Notes: generated by a model from the sequence alone, not told the origin. Positions 16,650 through 29,114 are shown, counted from the stretch's first letter. The stretch is 64,000 nt of DNA from Adiantum capillus-veneris (GCA_014529385.2 CM043970.1:45846279-45910278), one strand, 5' to 3'. A program made the numbers and translations.

Positions 16650-19460
16650 AAGCGCGATACGCATGCCCTTGCTCTCCGCACTTGAAACAGTGGTTATCCT
16701 TGCGATAACACTCAAGCTCTTCAGGAGAGAGTCTATTTTTGCCTTTGTAAACTCCCTTCTCCTTAGCTTTGTTGGAATTGCCCTTAAGAGGCTTTTGGAC
16801 ATTGTCCTTCCCCTTAGCCTCATTGGAACCCTTGTTTTCTGTGGGCTTAGAATTTCTCTTAGCCCTTGTTTGGAAATTGATTCAAGAAGCCACCATAGTA
16901 TGGTGTATAACCGTGGATATGGTGCGTGGCCTTTGGGAGTTGACATACTCCTCCATTTTTTTAGTTAATCCCGCACAAAAGTGTTGCTTTTGCTCTCCAA
17001 AATCCATCTTTTTGAAGACAGTGGCATTGAATTTTAAGTCCCAAAACTTGTCTACATATTTGTGAATGGATTTGTAGGAAGAGAGCTTCAAGCTTTGCCA
17101 TTCGGTGAGTACTTTGTCTTCGGCATCGGTGGCCAAAAACTACTTCATAATGGAAGCTCTTAACACTAGAATGGTAATAGGACACTTTTGTGTCCTGTTA
17201 AGTGACCATTTTGCTTCAATTATTTGAAGAGTATGAAAATGAGTTTCCGGGTGCTATATATCCACAAAGTTGCCTTATGAGCTGAAAAAACTTAGGATTT
17301 TTTTTGGAGTATCGATCTCACCATTAACCTTACTCTTGCACAACATTTTTGAACCTAAATTGTGTGAAAAAACGGGTCCTGTTTTTGGCTTTTTTTCAAT
17401 TTTTGGCAACTATACCACTCTAAACTTCATGTTTGTGAGGTTTATATGGCTATAGGTTAGGACTTCGTAGTTCTCAACATGTTTTGATGCTTGTAGGGAG
17501 AGCGAAGTGTTAAAATTGAAAGTTATGACCAATTTACAAGAATTGCATAATCGTGTTTCTGGCTAAAATTAGCACTTTTATGATTTTTTTGGTGGCTTTC
17601 TTGATATCCAAATTCAATTTTGATTGTGTAAGTGTAATGTATAACATAAAGCTAATCTTCCTTGAGTTTTGGGGGACCTAATATGCTATATAGCATAGTA
17701 TATGGTGATGGTTGAGTTTTTTGTTTGCTGAAGAATACGATATATTTTAGAGTAGCAAGTATAACTTTCTCAATATTGCTAGTTTCTTAGGCCAATTGTG
17801 TGTATTTTGTAGGTAGTAACCATATCTAATCATAGACTACAAACTTGGCTAGATATTGAGTAGTTTCTATGGTTTCTAGAGGTCATAATGCTAAACCCAG
17901 TTTTTTCATGTTTGCTGTATTTAGCACTTTATCATTGCCCCCAAGGTTCCAATTCTAAGAGTTCCATTGTCCTTTTGACATGCTCCATGGCTCCTTTTGA
18001 ATCCAAAGGCCCAAAGGGAACCAAGAAAACATGTATATAGTATCTGTATTGAGCGTGACTATAGAAACTTTGATGATAGGTCCGCAGAATGGAAAAAATG
18101 CAACTTTTTTGTACCTATTTTTTTTGCCCAAAAAAAAATTAGTGAGGTAAAAGCAACCATATGTTTTGGTCACCAACCCATTGAAGTTAGCGGGGCATTT
18201 TATCTCATGTCCTACAAAAATCCCCACTCTTATTTATATGCAATCAACCGTAAGAAATTGCTATTTTGGGCAAAATGCACTGGTCCATCAACTTTGGAGG
18301 CTTGTAGTGACCAAGTGATGAGAAAAATTACAAGTTTCTCATTTTTTCCATATATAGTAGTTATTGAACTATAAGCTCATGAAAGGATTTTTCAAAATGA
18401 GTGGATCTACTATGGTTTTGGAATTTTTTTCCAAAACCCTGAAAGGACACTTTTATGTCCTGTTAGGTTACCATTCTAGTGTTAAAGCTTTCCTTCCATG
18501 TTTGTGGAGCTTCACCCTTTGCCAGTAGGCTAGACCACCATTGCCTGGCGACTTTTGAAAGTGCATAGCTACATGGTGTAGCTTAGAGGACTCCGTGAAT
18601 CCCTCATCTCCAAACTCCGCATCGAATTGTTGGATAAAGCCCAAGACTTTGTCCGTAGCACCAAAGGTTCCATTGTAGGTAAGGAAAGAAATGCTCTTTC
18701 CTCCCTCTTTGAACTTCTTGAGCTTGGACGACCTCTTCCACGTGGCATAGGATTTCCTATGGCCTCTTCTTTTTTATGTTTCAAAAGTTGCACCATCACT
18801 TTCTTCAGAAGATGAAGAATTCAAGGAAGATAGAGAAGAGGGTGACCTCTTTCTCGCCCTTTTCTTGCTTTGATCTTCTTTGTCTACACCATGACTTTCA
18901 TAAGAGGGAGAGTATGAAGAAGATGGAGAAGAGGGTGTCCTCTTTCTCGCCTTTTTTTTCTCTTGCTTTTTGTCATCCCTCTTTGAGTTCTGGTGTGGAG
19001 AATTGTGCGATGGTCTTCTTCGTTTAGGAGGTGATGGAGAGCGTTTAGCATGCCATCTTCATGGAGCCATCTCCATCAAGGTGGCAAGAGACTCACTTAT
19101 TTCTCATTCCTTTGGTGGGGGCTCTTGAGTTCTCCTTTGGGAAGGAGATGCGTCATCAAGGAGAAAATTTTTGAGCCCTTTGTATGGATCCTCTTCTTCT
19201 TCCCAAATTAGAGAGAGGCCTCTTTTGGAAGTCTCACAAGGAGGTTTCCTAGGTGCTCTCTCGTCATGGTGGTGAGCTTGGAGAATCCCATGAGCACAAA
19301 GCTGCCGTTGCACTTCACTTTGGAGGGATGGATTGCCCATGGCTTGTTAAAGCCTAGAAACAAGGCAGCTAACAAGTGTAGGGGCATCATTAGTAGTCTG
19401 CTCATTAGCAAAGTCAAAGTTATCAACATTAATTTCACTCTCTTTACTATTGTTAGCCAT
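16650..19460 (-). pseudogene. E2 gag, interrupted by the TTAA element
   Basis: Minus strand. The first ATG is at 19460 (MANNSKESEINV...), with a stop after about 40 codons. The N-terminal acidic and basic regions are spread over 19340-18569 in shifting frames, followed by capsid-like sequence (EWQSLKLSSYKSIHKYVDKF, 17100-17040). A CCHC knuckle (CFKCGEQGHAYRAC) lies near 16693-16650. Bases 17164-18481 are a later insertion flanked by TTAA; with it removed, the capsid frame is continuous across the target, apart from one TAG shortly downstream. Confidence 0.82.
17164..18481. mobile_element. TTAA-flanked terminal-inverted-repeat element, piggyBac-like, non-autonomous
   Basis: Ends are CACTAGAATGGTAA and its exact reverse complement, bordered by TTAA at 17160-17163 and 18482-18485. 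It is 1318 bases long. Next to each end lies a near-palindrome (AGGACACTTTTGTGTCCT on the left, one mismatch on the right), and about 31 bases including it are also repeated directly. No transposase-like ORF is present; the 125-codon ORF inside (17997-18374) has no recognisable motif. TTAA targets with short inverted repeats are the hallmark of the piggyBac superfamily. It sits in E2 gag and so is younger than E2. Confidence 0.75.
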
Positions 19461-19862
19461 TCTAACAACTTTTGGCTGTAAACTTTCTAGGTGTACTTTG
19501 GAACTTCAAGCCCTAGTTGCTACTCCTCTTTACCCCTTTAGAAAAAGAACTCAAGCTACTATACCCGTGGCTCGAATAACATTAATTGCAAGGAATAGAA
19601 GAAAGGGGTTTCAACACCAAAACAACACCGGCTCCTGTCAAGATTCTAATAGCTCAATAGTGGTTAAGCCGTAGGCTAGGCAAGCCCCATAGGACTCCAC
19701 TACTAAGACCATATCTCTCGACAATGATGCCCCGTTATCTACACGAAGGCAGGTGCACTGCAAGGCTGAAAAATCCCTATTCTACTTACTCAATTGCAAT
19801 TAATAATACCAACCTTTTATAGCTAGTTTGAGGACCTCCCTTCATGATCAAGAAAATAGGAA

Positions 19863-19880
19863 CCTTGTGCTCTGATACCA
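19863..19880 (-). other. E2 primer binding site (initiator Met tRNA)
   Basis: On the minus strand TGGTATCAGAGCACAAGG, one base inside the LTR. The first twelve bases are the standard complement of the plant initiator Met tRNA 3' end. Confidence 0.92.
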
Positions 19881-19881
19881 A

Positions 19882-21356
<1,475 letters not shown>

Positions 21357-21361
21357 TTGGC

Positions 21362-22304
21362 TATAGCTGTGAGGTCCTTCTCTTTCTCTCTCTCTTCTTT
21401 AAATATCACATGGGCTCAGCGTGGTTGAGTTCTTCTTCCATATCGATAAATCAAGTTAACATGTCATCATTCTAAAATCACTGACTTAGATATATCTAAC
21501 ATCATGATGCAAGACAGAGATAGAATCACTTATTCAATTACATAATTTACATTTTCCACAAGTGAGACAAAGATTGAATCATGATTTTAGTTTCACATTT
21601 GTCATCGGTTTGGTCGTAGACCAAAAGTCATTACAATGTTTTAGCCCACTCTATGGGCACCATTTAGACAAAGAGAGAGGTCAAAGGTGCTAGGCCGGGT
21701 TGAGGGATTAATTTTCTTGCCACTTTTAAGGTGTATAAGCACATTGCTTAGAAATCCCCTCTTGTTTTTCTCATGGGGCATTGGCAAGCAATTCAAGCGG
21801 CATTTACAAGTATGGCACATGGAGAAAACATCCATGCCTTTAGTCCCGCCCGAGGGGGGCGGGGGGGGGGGGAGTGTTAGTGGATATACACTTGAGGGTA
21901 GCCCATGGGAAATCTTTCTTGCATTTGTTTTTGGTTTCTATCTACAAATCGCAAAGAGGAGGGCAGTGGGCTATAGTTTGTGTCTTCGTGCATGACCCCC
22001 AATACACAATGCCTACGTAGATGCCCTTCTAGCCAAAATGGAGCATCATGTTGTGTAGATCATTGTGGAGGTAGTCATGTGTATGCACACACTTTAGGGT
22101 TTGGAGAAGAGCATTGATAATTTGCAAAATTTTATTTTGGAATAGCTCTATTGTTCCTTCAATGGCTACATAATCGTGAATGGAAAATTGACTCCCATCT
22201 GCATTGCACTCTTTTATACATTGCTCTACATGGCCGTCGTTCCAAAATTGTGAAGTGAGCATTGGACGCTCCACTTGATGAGCCATGGCAAGTGGATATA
22301 TAAT
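21362..22304 (-). pseudogene. Middle of the decayed protein kinase gene: catalytic and activation segments
   Basis: Minus strand between E3 and E2. The stretch 22299-22029 is open and carries the kinase catalytic loop LHNDLHNMM near 22050-22070. The Asp is present, but the expected Asn five residues on is Met. Downstream, YWG (21997-22014) lies where DFG or DWG is expected, so the metal-binding Asp is lost. A G-rich run at 21846-21872 and a further open stretch (21835-21641, with KRPSTFDLSLCL) belong to the C-lobe. Bases 21362-21640 show no clear coding. The frame from the N-terminal part enters here through the E3 target site. Confidence 0.7.
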
Positions 22305-22560
22305 TGTTAAGCCGAGGGAATTTTGGATGTTTTACCTTAGTGGAATTTGGAATATCAATTTTTGTAGTTTTGGGATTCCAAGGGATGTTCATGGGAAAGG
22401 GCGTTGCCCATTAGTATTCTCTAACTATGTAACTGTCAAAGAGTATCTTTCTCAGACTATGAAGGTGGAAGTTATGGCGGAATTAGTGTATTTCTATGTT
22501 TTGTTCTAGTTCCATTCTGATTCCTGTGTTTGTTTGTTCTGAATGTCTTTGCCTACAACA
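22305..22560 (+). repeat. E3 left LTR
   Basis: Starts TGTTAAGCCGAGGG and ends CTACAACA. It matches 26619-26872 closely, with scattered substitutions and a few small indels. It is followed by TTGGCGATCACGG, an unusual candidate primer site. Confidence 0.9.
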
Positions 22561-23639
22561 CTTGGCGATCACGGTGTATGTGTGACGTAGCATGGACGGA
22601 TTCAGATTTCTCTTGTGGGAGCGAGTGCTAAAGAGACGGAAGTAGTTACTGAATGAAGGGAAGACGTTCAAAATAGGGAAAGTCTGTATGGGCAGTTATT
22701 TGTGCTCTAGAAGAAGACAGTTACATTCACGTTGATGGAGTTGGGCTGATTTTCAAGTGGAATGGAAGAAATCGTTTTTCATGCACATTGTTATCGTCTC
22801 TGTGTTTCACTATTTATGAGCCAGAGTCGTTGTCGATTTTGAGTGCAGAAAGTCATCAAAATTCAAAAGTTGCCCTAGAAGAAGCAAAAGAGGACACATA
22901 TCCAGATTGGACAAGAAGATTTGGATGTACCAGAGGATTATCTGAGAGACAGACAGAAGGAAGAAGTGGAAGATGAACCAGATTTATTATCATAGATTTT
23001 GAGGGTCACCAGGAAGAAATTCCGGGGGATCAGTTCCACCAGGGGGGAGTTATGGGAGTCAAGTTCCACTAGGAGGAAGTGTAGGAAGTTGAGTACCACC
23101 AGAATCAGGAATCAGATAGGTTGGCAGAATCAAAATTCAAATCAGAATGACTGTTGCAGATTTTGAAGTCAATTGCGGAATCTGGAATTAGAACTATTGC
23201 AAACATGGAAGTCAGAAAGAAGCCAAATTTCAATCAAAGTTCTAGCGGATAAGCGCCACGGGGAGTCAAAAGAAGAAGAGGAAGAAATGCAAGGTATGCA
23301 TGAGTCGGAAGCATGAAGTGGAGGATTGCCCATGTGCAGTTGATGAGTGTTCAGAGGGAGATGCATGTAGGAAGTGGTGTATGCTGGATTTATGTTCAAA
23401 ACTTCAAAATTTTAGATGAAGAATGCATAAAGCATCAGTTGATGGGACACAGGTAGCATGGGATAAGTTGGAAGATTTTGAGGATGACTTAGAGAGGGCA
23501 TATGAGTGGTTGACTAATCATAAAGGAAAGAGGAGGACATCATGTTCTAGCAGGAAGGAGGTGAGAAAATTGCAGGAAGCATGTGAGAGATTGAGGGATG
23601 CATGGGAGTATACTTGTCCAATGAATCCAATGGTTTTCT
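22561..23639 (+). other. E3 5' region without recognisable gene
   Basis: No long ORF. Around 23020-23110 a unit of about 33 bases built on AGTTCCACCAGG is repeated three to four times imperfectly. The 72-codon frame at 23423-23641 has a Lys/Arg/Glu-rich composition but no known motif. It may be remnants of gag or pre-integrase sequence. Confidence 0.4.
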
Positions 23640-23878
23640 AAACAAGCATGGAAATCACAGGCAGTTTTCATGCAGGTATACTCCGAAATAAAATGGTGTT
23701 GTTGAGTGGAAGAACATGCACATTGCAGAAGTTTCTAGAGCATTGATGAATGAGAAGAACATGCCTCATTGTTATCGGGTTGAGGCTTATGCTACATGAG
23801 TGTACATTATGAACAGGACCCCTATTGCTATAGTACATGATATGACACCTAAAGTGAAGTTCAATGGTGAAAAGTCGG
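23640..23878 (+). pseudogene. Ty1/copia integrase fragment in E3
   Basis: Reading frame with RYTPK, a stop, then NGVVEWKNMHIAEVSRALMN, then EAYAT, a stop, then VYIMNRTP and HDMTPKVKFNGEK. This is the copia integrase core around its catalytic Glu (the usual NGVAERKN), with Glu still present as VVEWKN. Two in-frame stops show decay. It ends abruptly where the antisense gypsy piece begins. Confidence 0.8.
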
Positions 23879-23879
23879 T

Positions 23880-24541
23880 TCAGCTGTGATGTTCCTCCTC
23901 AATAGCCTCAAAATGAATCATTCTATAGGGTGGTTTACTTAAGGTCTTATTGGCTGCAACCACGTATATGCCATGTTGCATAGCAAGTGTCGGCGGCGGC
24001 GGTAACCCTGATGGAAAATCATTTGGGAATACATCTTTATATTCTATTAATAAATCTTTCAATTAATTAGCGACATTTTCTTAGTTTTGTGAGAGAGAAG
24101 TTGCCCTAGTTAGAAGACAAGAGAGAGAAGCATGCGGCATTGAGAGGAATTGTCATTCAAAACATCATTTGATAGAAAATGACACATCAAGTAACACAAA
24201 AAGAGTTCTTCTATTTCATCTTGAGAAGGGAGCTTCATTAGCCCGATTATAAAAATAAGTGGCAAAGAAGGAACATCCTTCTTTCCAACAGTGGCACGTA
24301 CACGCCATTGGATTTGAACATCAAACTATTGTGCTCATAGCTATGTTTTAATGATGATCCTAAACTATATTATCACTCCCGACTAAGGACCACATTTGCT
24401 TGATCCATATTCATGACAAGGATATGTGGTATCTTTGAATCTTCAATGGCACATTCTTGACTTGAGTATCCCACACCTCCGTGTCATGTTACTTAATCAT
24501 CCCTAACTTGTAATGGTGGGAACTCAAAGTCTGGGGAAAAT
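23880..24541 (-). pseudogene. Gypsy protease-RT linker fragment, antisense inside E3
   Basis: Minus strand. The 60-codon stretch 24062-23880 contains LLIEYKDVFPNDFPSGLPPP and PPYRM, the entry of gypsy RT. Bases 24170-24541 align in content and order with 44760-45170 of E5 and, in reverse, with the 34000-34450 region of E4 (for example CACGCCATTGGATTTGAACA). It therefore comes from the E4/E5 family. Its borders with copia sequence are abrupt on both sides, with no target duplication that I can see. Confidence 0.75.
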
Positions 24542-26458
24542 TGAGAGATACTGCAGCGGCTGAGTTTGAAGATGAATTAAGTGATGATGATGACGGATGG
24601 GTTGGATTGGAGACGGACATCAATCATGTGGAGATACCAAAGGTGGAGGAGAAGGAGGTGTAAAAGGAGGTTGGCCAAGAGAGCCTAAAACTGCCCCTAG
24701 ATACCCCTACCCTACCACTGGAGTGTGCTCATAGAGTGGAGACAGAATATCCATTTTTGAAATTGATGTCGGTGTTGTCACTTGCCAATGAGATTTATTA
24801 TTCAGAGGAGAAGAAAATCATACATATTGAGGATGTTGTTCACAAAAATCAAAGACCATTTGAAGAGGCGGATAATGTGAGGAATGGACAGGTGGATAGT
24901 CGGATGAACGAAGAGGTGATGGATCGAGAGAGGAATGAAGAAGAAGAGGTGATTGATTTATTTTTGGGTTCAATTGAGAATGTATGTAGGATTACAAATG
25001 AAGAGTCAAAGTAGGAAGAAGTTTCAAAAATCAGATGTACTCAGGAGGAATTTGCAGCAACAACAGTGAACAACTCAGTTTCGGAGGAATTGTCACCACG
25101 ACGATCCACTGATGTAAATATGTAGTTAGCAAATCCTATAGAAATTGTATCCCAACAATGTACACAACAGTTTTGATCAGAAAATAAATGGGGGGTAGCT
25201 CAGCAAATGCAAGTGGGAAGTCAGAAAGATGACCATGTGGAGGATCAGCAATATTAGCAGGATAAAAGGCAACAAGGTAAGGAGGAGCAACATGAGGTCA
25301 GGGAACAGATCCGGGCAGAAACCATGGTTACCTCTATCCTACTAGGGAAGTGTGTCCATGAAGCACAGGAGGATTATTCCTTTTCGACTGATCGAAGTGC
25401 CATGCTAATTGGGAATTCACATACATTTGAAGAGGACAGTTGTCAGCAGCAAATGGAGGATGTGCATGCTAATGCGGATATCATGGTAGAATTTTTTCAT
25501 TTCAAGCGAACTTCAAAGAAAATGTCAAAAGAGGATTTCAAAAGAGCCAAGCAACAATTGCAGCAGAAAGGACCAGAAGATGACAATAGCATAACGGAGG
25601 AGATTGAGGATGATGATATTCATCTTGGAAGTTGGAGGTGGCATTCAATATTGCGGCAGTTTCATATAGATGGATATGAAGAGATATTGAGGGCAAATTT
25701 TCAGTTGATAAAGCAAGTCAAACTTTGGAAGATGCCGAATGTGATTCAGAATCAAATTCAGATTTCAATTCAAATTGAGTCTCAATTTTGGATTTGGATT
25801 CAACTACAATTTTGGATGCAAAGACCAATTCAGATGCAAATTTTAATGGAAGCCGTGGAAAGCTCGATGAAGAGGTATGAGAATTACTGTCACAAGGAGG
25901 ATGACATCGATACTCAGTGGGGATTAACAACATCATTTTATTCTTAGAGTGGACAAAATCAGAACAAATAGGGTACTGTTGTATAAGGGACATGAAGAGA
26001 AGTATCCCAAGTGTCAGATTTTGGTTCAGATTCATATTTTGAGTGAGATTAAGATTCAAATTCAGATTCAGATTGGAATTTAGATTCAGGCGGAAATGCA
26101 GATGTAAATTCAGATATTAAAAGTTCTTGAAATTCCACAGTGGATGTTGCGAAAGGCTAAAGATATTGCAGCAAATGATGAAGTCATCTTTGGTAATGCA
26201 GATGGAGCTGAATTATATCATGGCAATTGTCAAGCCATTTGTCAATTTGGGAGTCAAGCAGATGATGTAAACGTGGAAGTAGAGGATATTCAGCAGAATG
26301 TAGATTTAATGACAAAGTATGCTCAACATGCAAAACAGATTTTGGAGGAATTTTTTAGTGCATGGGGTCTGAGTATCTATATATATAAATATATATATAT
26401 ATCTATTTATATTTATATATTGTATGTATGTATGTATAGATCAGAATTTGGCAGCTAG
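24542..26458 (+). other. E3 internal region with acidic ORFs of unknown origin
   Basis: Three ATG-started ORFs, 24736-25014 (92 aa), 25324-25947 (207 aa) and 26144-26458 (104 aa), are rich in Glu, Asp, Gln and Ile. From about 25740 to 26130 the sequence is a degenerate array of ATTCAGATTCAAATT-type hexamers. One frame reads Ser/Asp/Asn-rich and another Ile/Gln-rich. No copia RT motif (YVDD) is present. It may be decayed linker, captured sequence or noncoding expansion. Confidence 0.35.
25324..25947 (+). CDS. Hypothetical 207-aa ORF in E3
   Basis: The longest ORF in E3. The first 110 residues are mixed acidic and Lys/Gln-rich (KMSKEDFKRAKQQLQQKG), with possible helix. Residues about 140-180 are low-complexity Ile/Gln repeats derived from the hexamer array. 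There is no known domain and no homologous neighbour. It may be an artefact of a decayed element. Kept because of its length only. Confidence 0.2.
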   Translation: MVTSILLGKCVHEAQEDYSFSTDRSAMLIGNSHTFEEDSCQQQMEDVHANADIMVEFFHFKRTSKKMSKEDFKRAKQQLQQKGPEDDNSITEEIEDDDIHLGSWRWHSILRQFHIDGYEEILRANFQLIKQVKLWKMPNVIQNQIQISIQIESQFWIWIQLQFWMQRPIQMQILMEAVESSMKRYENYCHKEDDIDTQWGLTTSFYS

Positions 26459-26618
26459 GTGGAGTGGAATTGGAAGTGGAAAAGCAAGCAGATCCGGATT
26501 TTGTGGCAAAAAAGGCTTTGGAGACAGATGCAGAAGGTGTTGCTCGGGAGTAGACTACTTGATCAAGGGATTGTGGGTCCAGGTTAGCCTATGGCTCTAG
26601 CCACCGGGCTGTGCTAGG

Positions 26619-26872
26619 TGTTAAGCCGAGGGAATTTTGGATGTTTTACCTTAGTGGAATTCACAATATCAATTTTTGTAGTTTTGGGATTCCAAGGGAT
26701 GTTCATGGGAAAGGGCGTTGCCCATTAGTATTCTCTAACTATGTAACTCGAAGAGTATCTTTTTCAGAATATGAAGATGGAAGTTATGGCGGAATTAGTC
26801 TATTTCTATGTTCTGTTCCAGTTCCATTCTGATTCCTGTGTTTGTATGTTCTGAATGTCTTTGCCTACAACA
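26619..26872 (+). repeat. E3 right LTR
   Basis: Copy of 22305-22560, ending TACAACA next to the ATAAT duplication. Confidence 0.9.
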
Positions 26873-26877
26873 ATAAT

Positions 26878-27840
26878 TTCATGACGAGCAATGTTCAAAA
26901 CTGTAGCTTCCTCTTTAACCCGTTGATCCACCATGGGTCCATGAAAGTGCACTTTCAAAACTTTTGCAATGTACAATGAATATTTAAAGGCGGGATGGAT
27001 GACATCCAAAGGCTTCAAGTGTCCCCATATTCCCTCTCCCATCTATGGAGCCAATATGTTGAAGATGGCGGCATCAGACAGAAGATGTAAAATAGGGGGA
27101 GCTGAGAGAGATCCCAAGCGACAATGGTTGACATAGCAGTCTCTTCTCTAATGATGACTCCTAGATCCTCAACAACATTGGAAGAGTTGGCTTCCACTCT
27201 CTTGCACTTTGTTGATCTTTCAAGCGTCTCCTTGCTCTTGAACTCTGTACACAATTGTTGCACAACTTGTATGCAAGTAGCTATGCTCAACAATGTAGTA
27301 ATATCTAGATTTATTAGCTCTTGAAAGGTCTTTGGAACTTTCCCAATAGTCTACTTGACCATGTTCAATAATGAACCTGATTTCATGAGTGATATGTCAA
27401 AAGCAATGGGCGCAAACATGATTTGGAGCTTCTCAAATACAGACTTGGTCAAAGTCTCTATAAAGTGGTAATAGTGCTCCAAAGTGGTAAGGTTTAGACA
27501 ACGGTAGTTAGCATACTTCTCTCCTTGACGAAGTGTATCACCCCCCTTTGAAGTCGTAGTTGTCAAAAGTGATGAAGGGTCTATGTCAGAGCTCTCCGAC
27601 CCCAAACTATATCTAGATGTCTCAGTTAGTATCTCCATACTAACTCTCATGAGTCGCTTCCCTACTTGTTGCACCTAAGGCTTGTCTCTCCGAATTAGCA
27701 CTACGTGTCGACGAGGGAGGTGGTCACATCTGTGAAGTAGTGCGATCACATATAGTGCGCCAAACATCTATAAAGGATGGAGCATGCTCATATAAGCCAC
27801 ATAGTGATTCCAAGAGCTTGTTCCTCTCAAGACTATGAAG
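26878..27840 (-). pseudogene. N-terminal part and N-lobe of the decayed protein kinase gene
   Basis: Minus strand. From about 27840 the frame reads LERNKLLESLCGLYEHAPSF..., with a stop near 27724 and another near 27658; 27674-27351 and 27293-27015 are the same frame separated only by a TAG near 27351. A frameshift near 27040 then leads to the N-lobe: glycine loop GEGIWG (27022-27039), the VAIK-like IAKVLK with its Lys (26953-26970), and the helix-C Glu region followed by LNIARHE. The frame runs through the E3 duplication into YPLAMAHQ at 22300. Together with the catalytic loop this is an unmistakable kinase fold, of unknown subfamily. The N-terminal 250 residues have no domain I recognise. 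Confidence 0.75.
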
Positions 27841-27864
27841 ATTAATTTATTAATTTGTCATAGG

Positions 27865-28670
27865 TGACTGAGTGCATCCGCCACTACATTATATCTACCT
27901 CTCTGATAATGTATCTAATAGATTCATTGTTAGAGTTCTTTTCCGAGGAATTAGCGGAAGAATGGCTAGAAGAATTACCATTCTTACCATTCTATGTGTT
28001 CTGAGAATTCTGCGATGTCCCTTGAGAAGACTTGTTCTCCTTAGGCTTTCCCTTGTTGTGCTTCATCTCTTGGTCAAACTCATGTAGGATCTTCGCCCAC
28101 TGAGATTTTCTACCCTTCAATTTGTTTTTCCTTGAAAGCCATTTTAGACTTTCATGGTCCGTCAGGACCTCAAAAGTGGCACCATATAAATAACATATCC
28201 ACACTTAAGTGCATGTACTATGGCTAGTAACTCTTGCTCATAGGCCGAGTAGTTACGTTGGGTACGTTCTAACTTTTTACTTTTAAATACAATCAAGCGT
28301 CCCTTTATATAAGAACATCTCCAATGGCCGCATTACTTGCATCTGCCTCTAAGACAAACGGCTCATTGGATCCACTATAGTCAATATAGGTGCAGCTACT
28401 ATAGCCGCTTTAAGATTTTTAAAGCTTTTCTGTTGGGTTTCCCCCTAACATATACTCTTATTTTCCAACATCAATCGGTCAGTCAACAGGATTGCAATTT
28501 TTGTGTGGTCCTTTACATATTATCGGTAAAAGCCCGACTTACCCAAAGATATATATAGTTCTGCGAGATTTTTTGGTGCCGACCACTTGAGAATAGCTTC
28601 CAATTTCTCAAATTCCATATGCGTTCCCTTTGCAAATGGTTGAAAGCATGAAAGGGTGGTCAATTTTAAG
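27865..28670 (-). pseudogene. Gypsy RNase H relic
   Basis: Minus strand; 28204-27992 reads LYGATFEVLTDHESLKWLSRKNKLKGRKSQWAKIL, the end of gypsy RNase H, followed by a Lys-rich tail. Upstream pieces up to about 28670 resemble the RT-RNase H connection in broken frames. It abuts the 5' end of the kinase relic at about 27862. No LTRs or target duplication were found. Confidence 0.75.
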
Positions 28671-29114
28671 GGCTTTTCTAGGTAGTTTTTGAAGTAGTTC
28701 TTAGGTTTTATTTGTTCCCTTCAAATAATTTATCAAGGACGTGGAAGATTGCAAGAAATGGAAAATGCCCCCACTTCAAGAATGCCATCATTTTTCTAAC
28801 ATCTTTTACGGGTAGAGGGTGACTGTGACTTTTACTGCATGCCAGTCTACACAGCAAGAAGCTACCCATGCACTACTCCATCTTCATGCACCCTGCGTGA
28901 ATAGAGCAAGGAAGAACTGTGGACGCCTGCCCTCTCTGTGCAACCTCAATCTTCACTGGGTGCTGTAATCCCCCCCCCCCGCTCTCTCTCTCTCTCTCTC
29001 CATCTCTCTTTTTTGTTGGAGTTGAGCAATGTGTTTGTTTGAGGACATTGTGAATCATGCTTTGTGTTTTTTTGTTTGTTCAATGATATGAAGACTCCAC
29101 TATGAAAGTGCACC
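28671..29114. other. Upstream region of the FCP1/RING gene; no ORF
   Basis: Non-coding. It contains a C9-10 run and a (CT)n tract at about 28970-29000, roughly 115 bases before the start codon at 29115. CT-rich leaders are common in plant genes, so this may be promoter or 5' UTR. No clear TATA box was identified. Confidence 0.4.

Larger units (their letters stand above)
22305..26872 (+). mobile_element. E3: copia-like LTR retrotransposon with short LTRs, TSD ATAAT
   Basis: Direct repeats 22305-22560 and 26619-26872 (TG...CA, about 255 bases) are flanked by ATAAT at 22300-22304 and 26873-26877. The only recognisable pol sequence is a copia integrase piece (23640-23878). Protease and reverse transcriptase were not found. 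An antisense gypsy fragment occupies 23880-24541, and an unassigned acidic region follows. There is no clear initiator-Met primer site or strong purine tract. This is a defective derivative inserted in the kinase relic. Confidence 0.85.

Noticed and set aside
16576-17065. Plus-strand ORFs 16576-16968 and 16769-17065 with hydrophobic segments
   Set aside because: Antisense shadows of E2 gag. Their membrane-like composition comes from the Lys/Glu-rich minus strand.
17997-18374. 125-codon ORF in the TTAA element as a possible transposase
   Set aside because: Too short, no DDE/DDD pattern or zinc ribbon. The opposite strand is equally open.
22561-22573. TTGGCGATCACGG as a standard E3 primer site
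   Set aside because: It follows the LTR but does not match Met, Asp or another primer form I can name, so it was only mentioned and not listed as a site.
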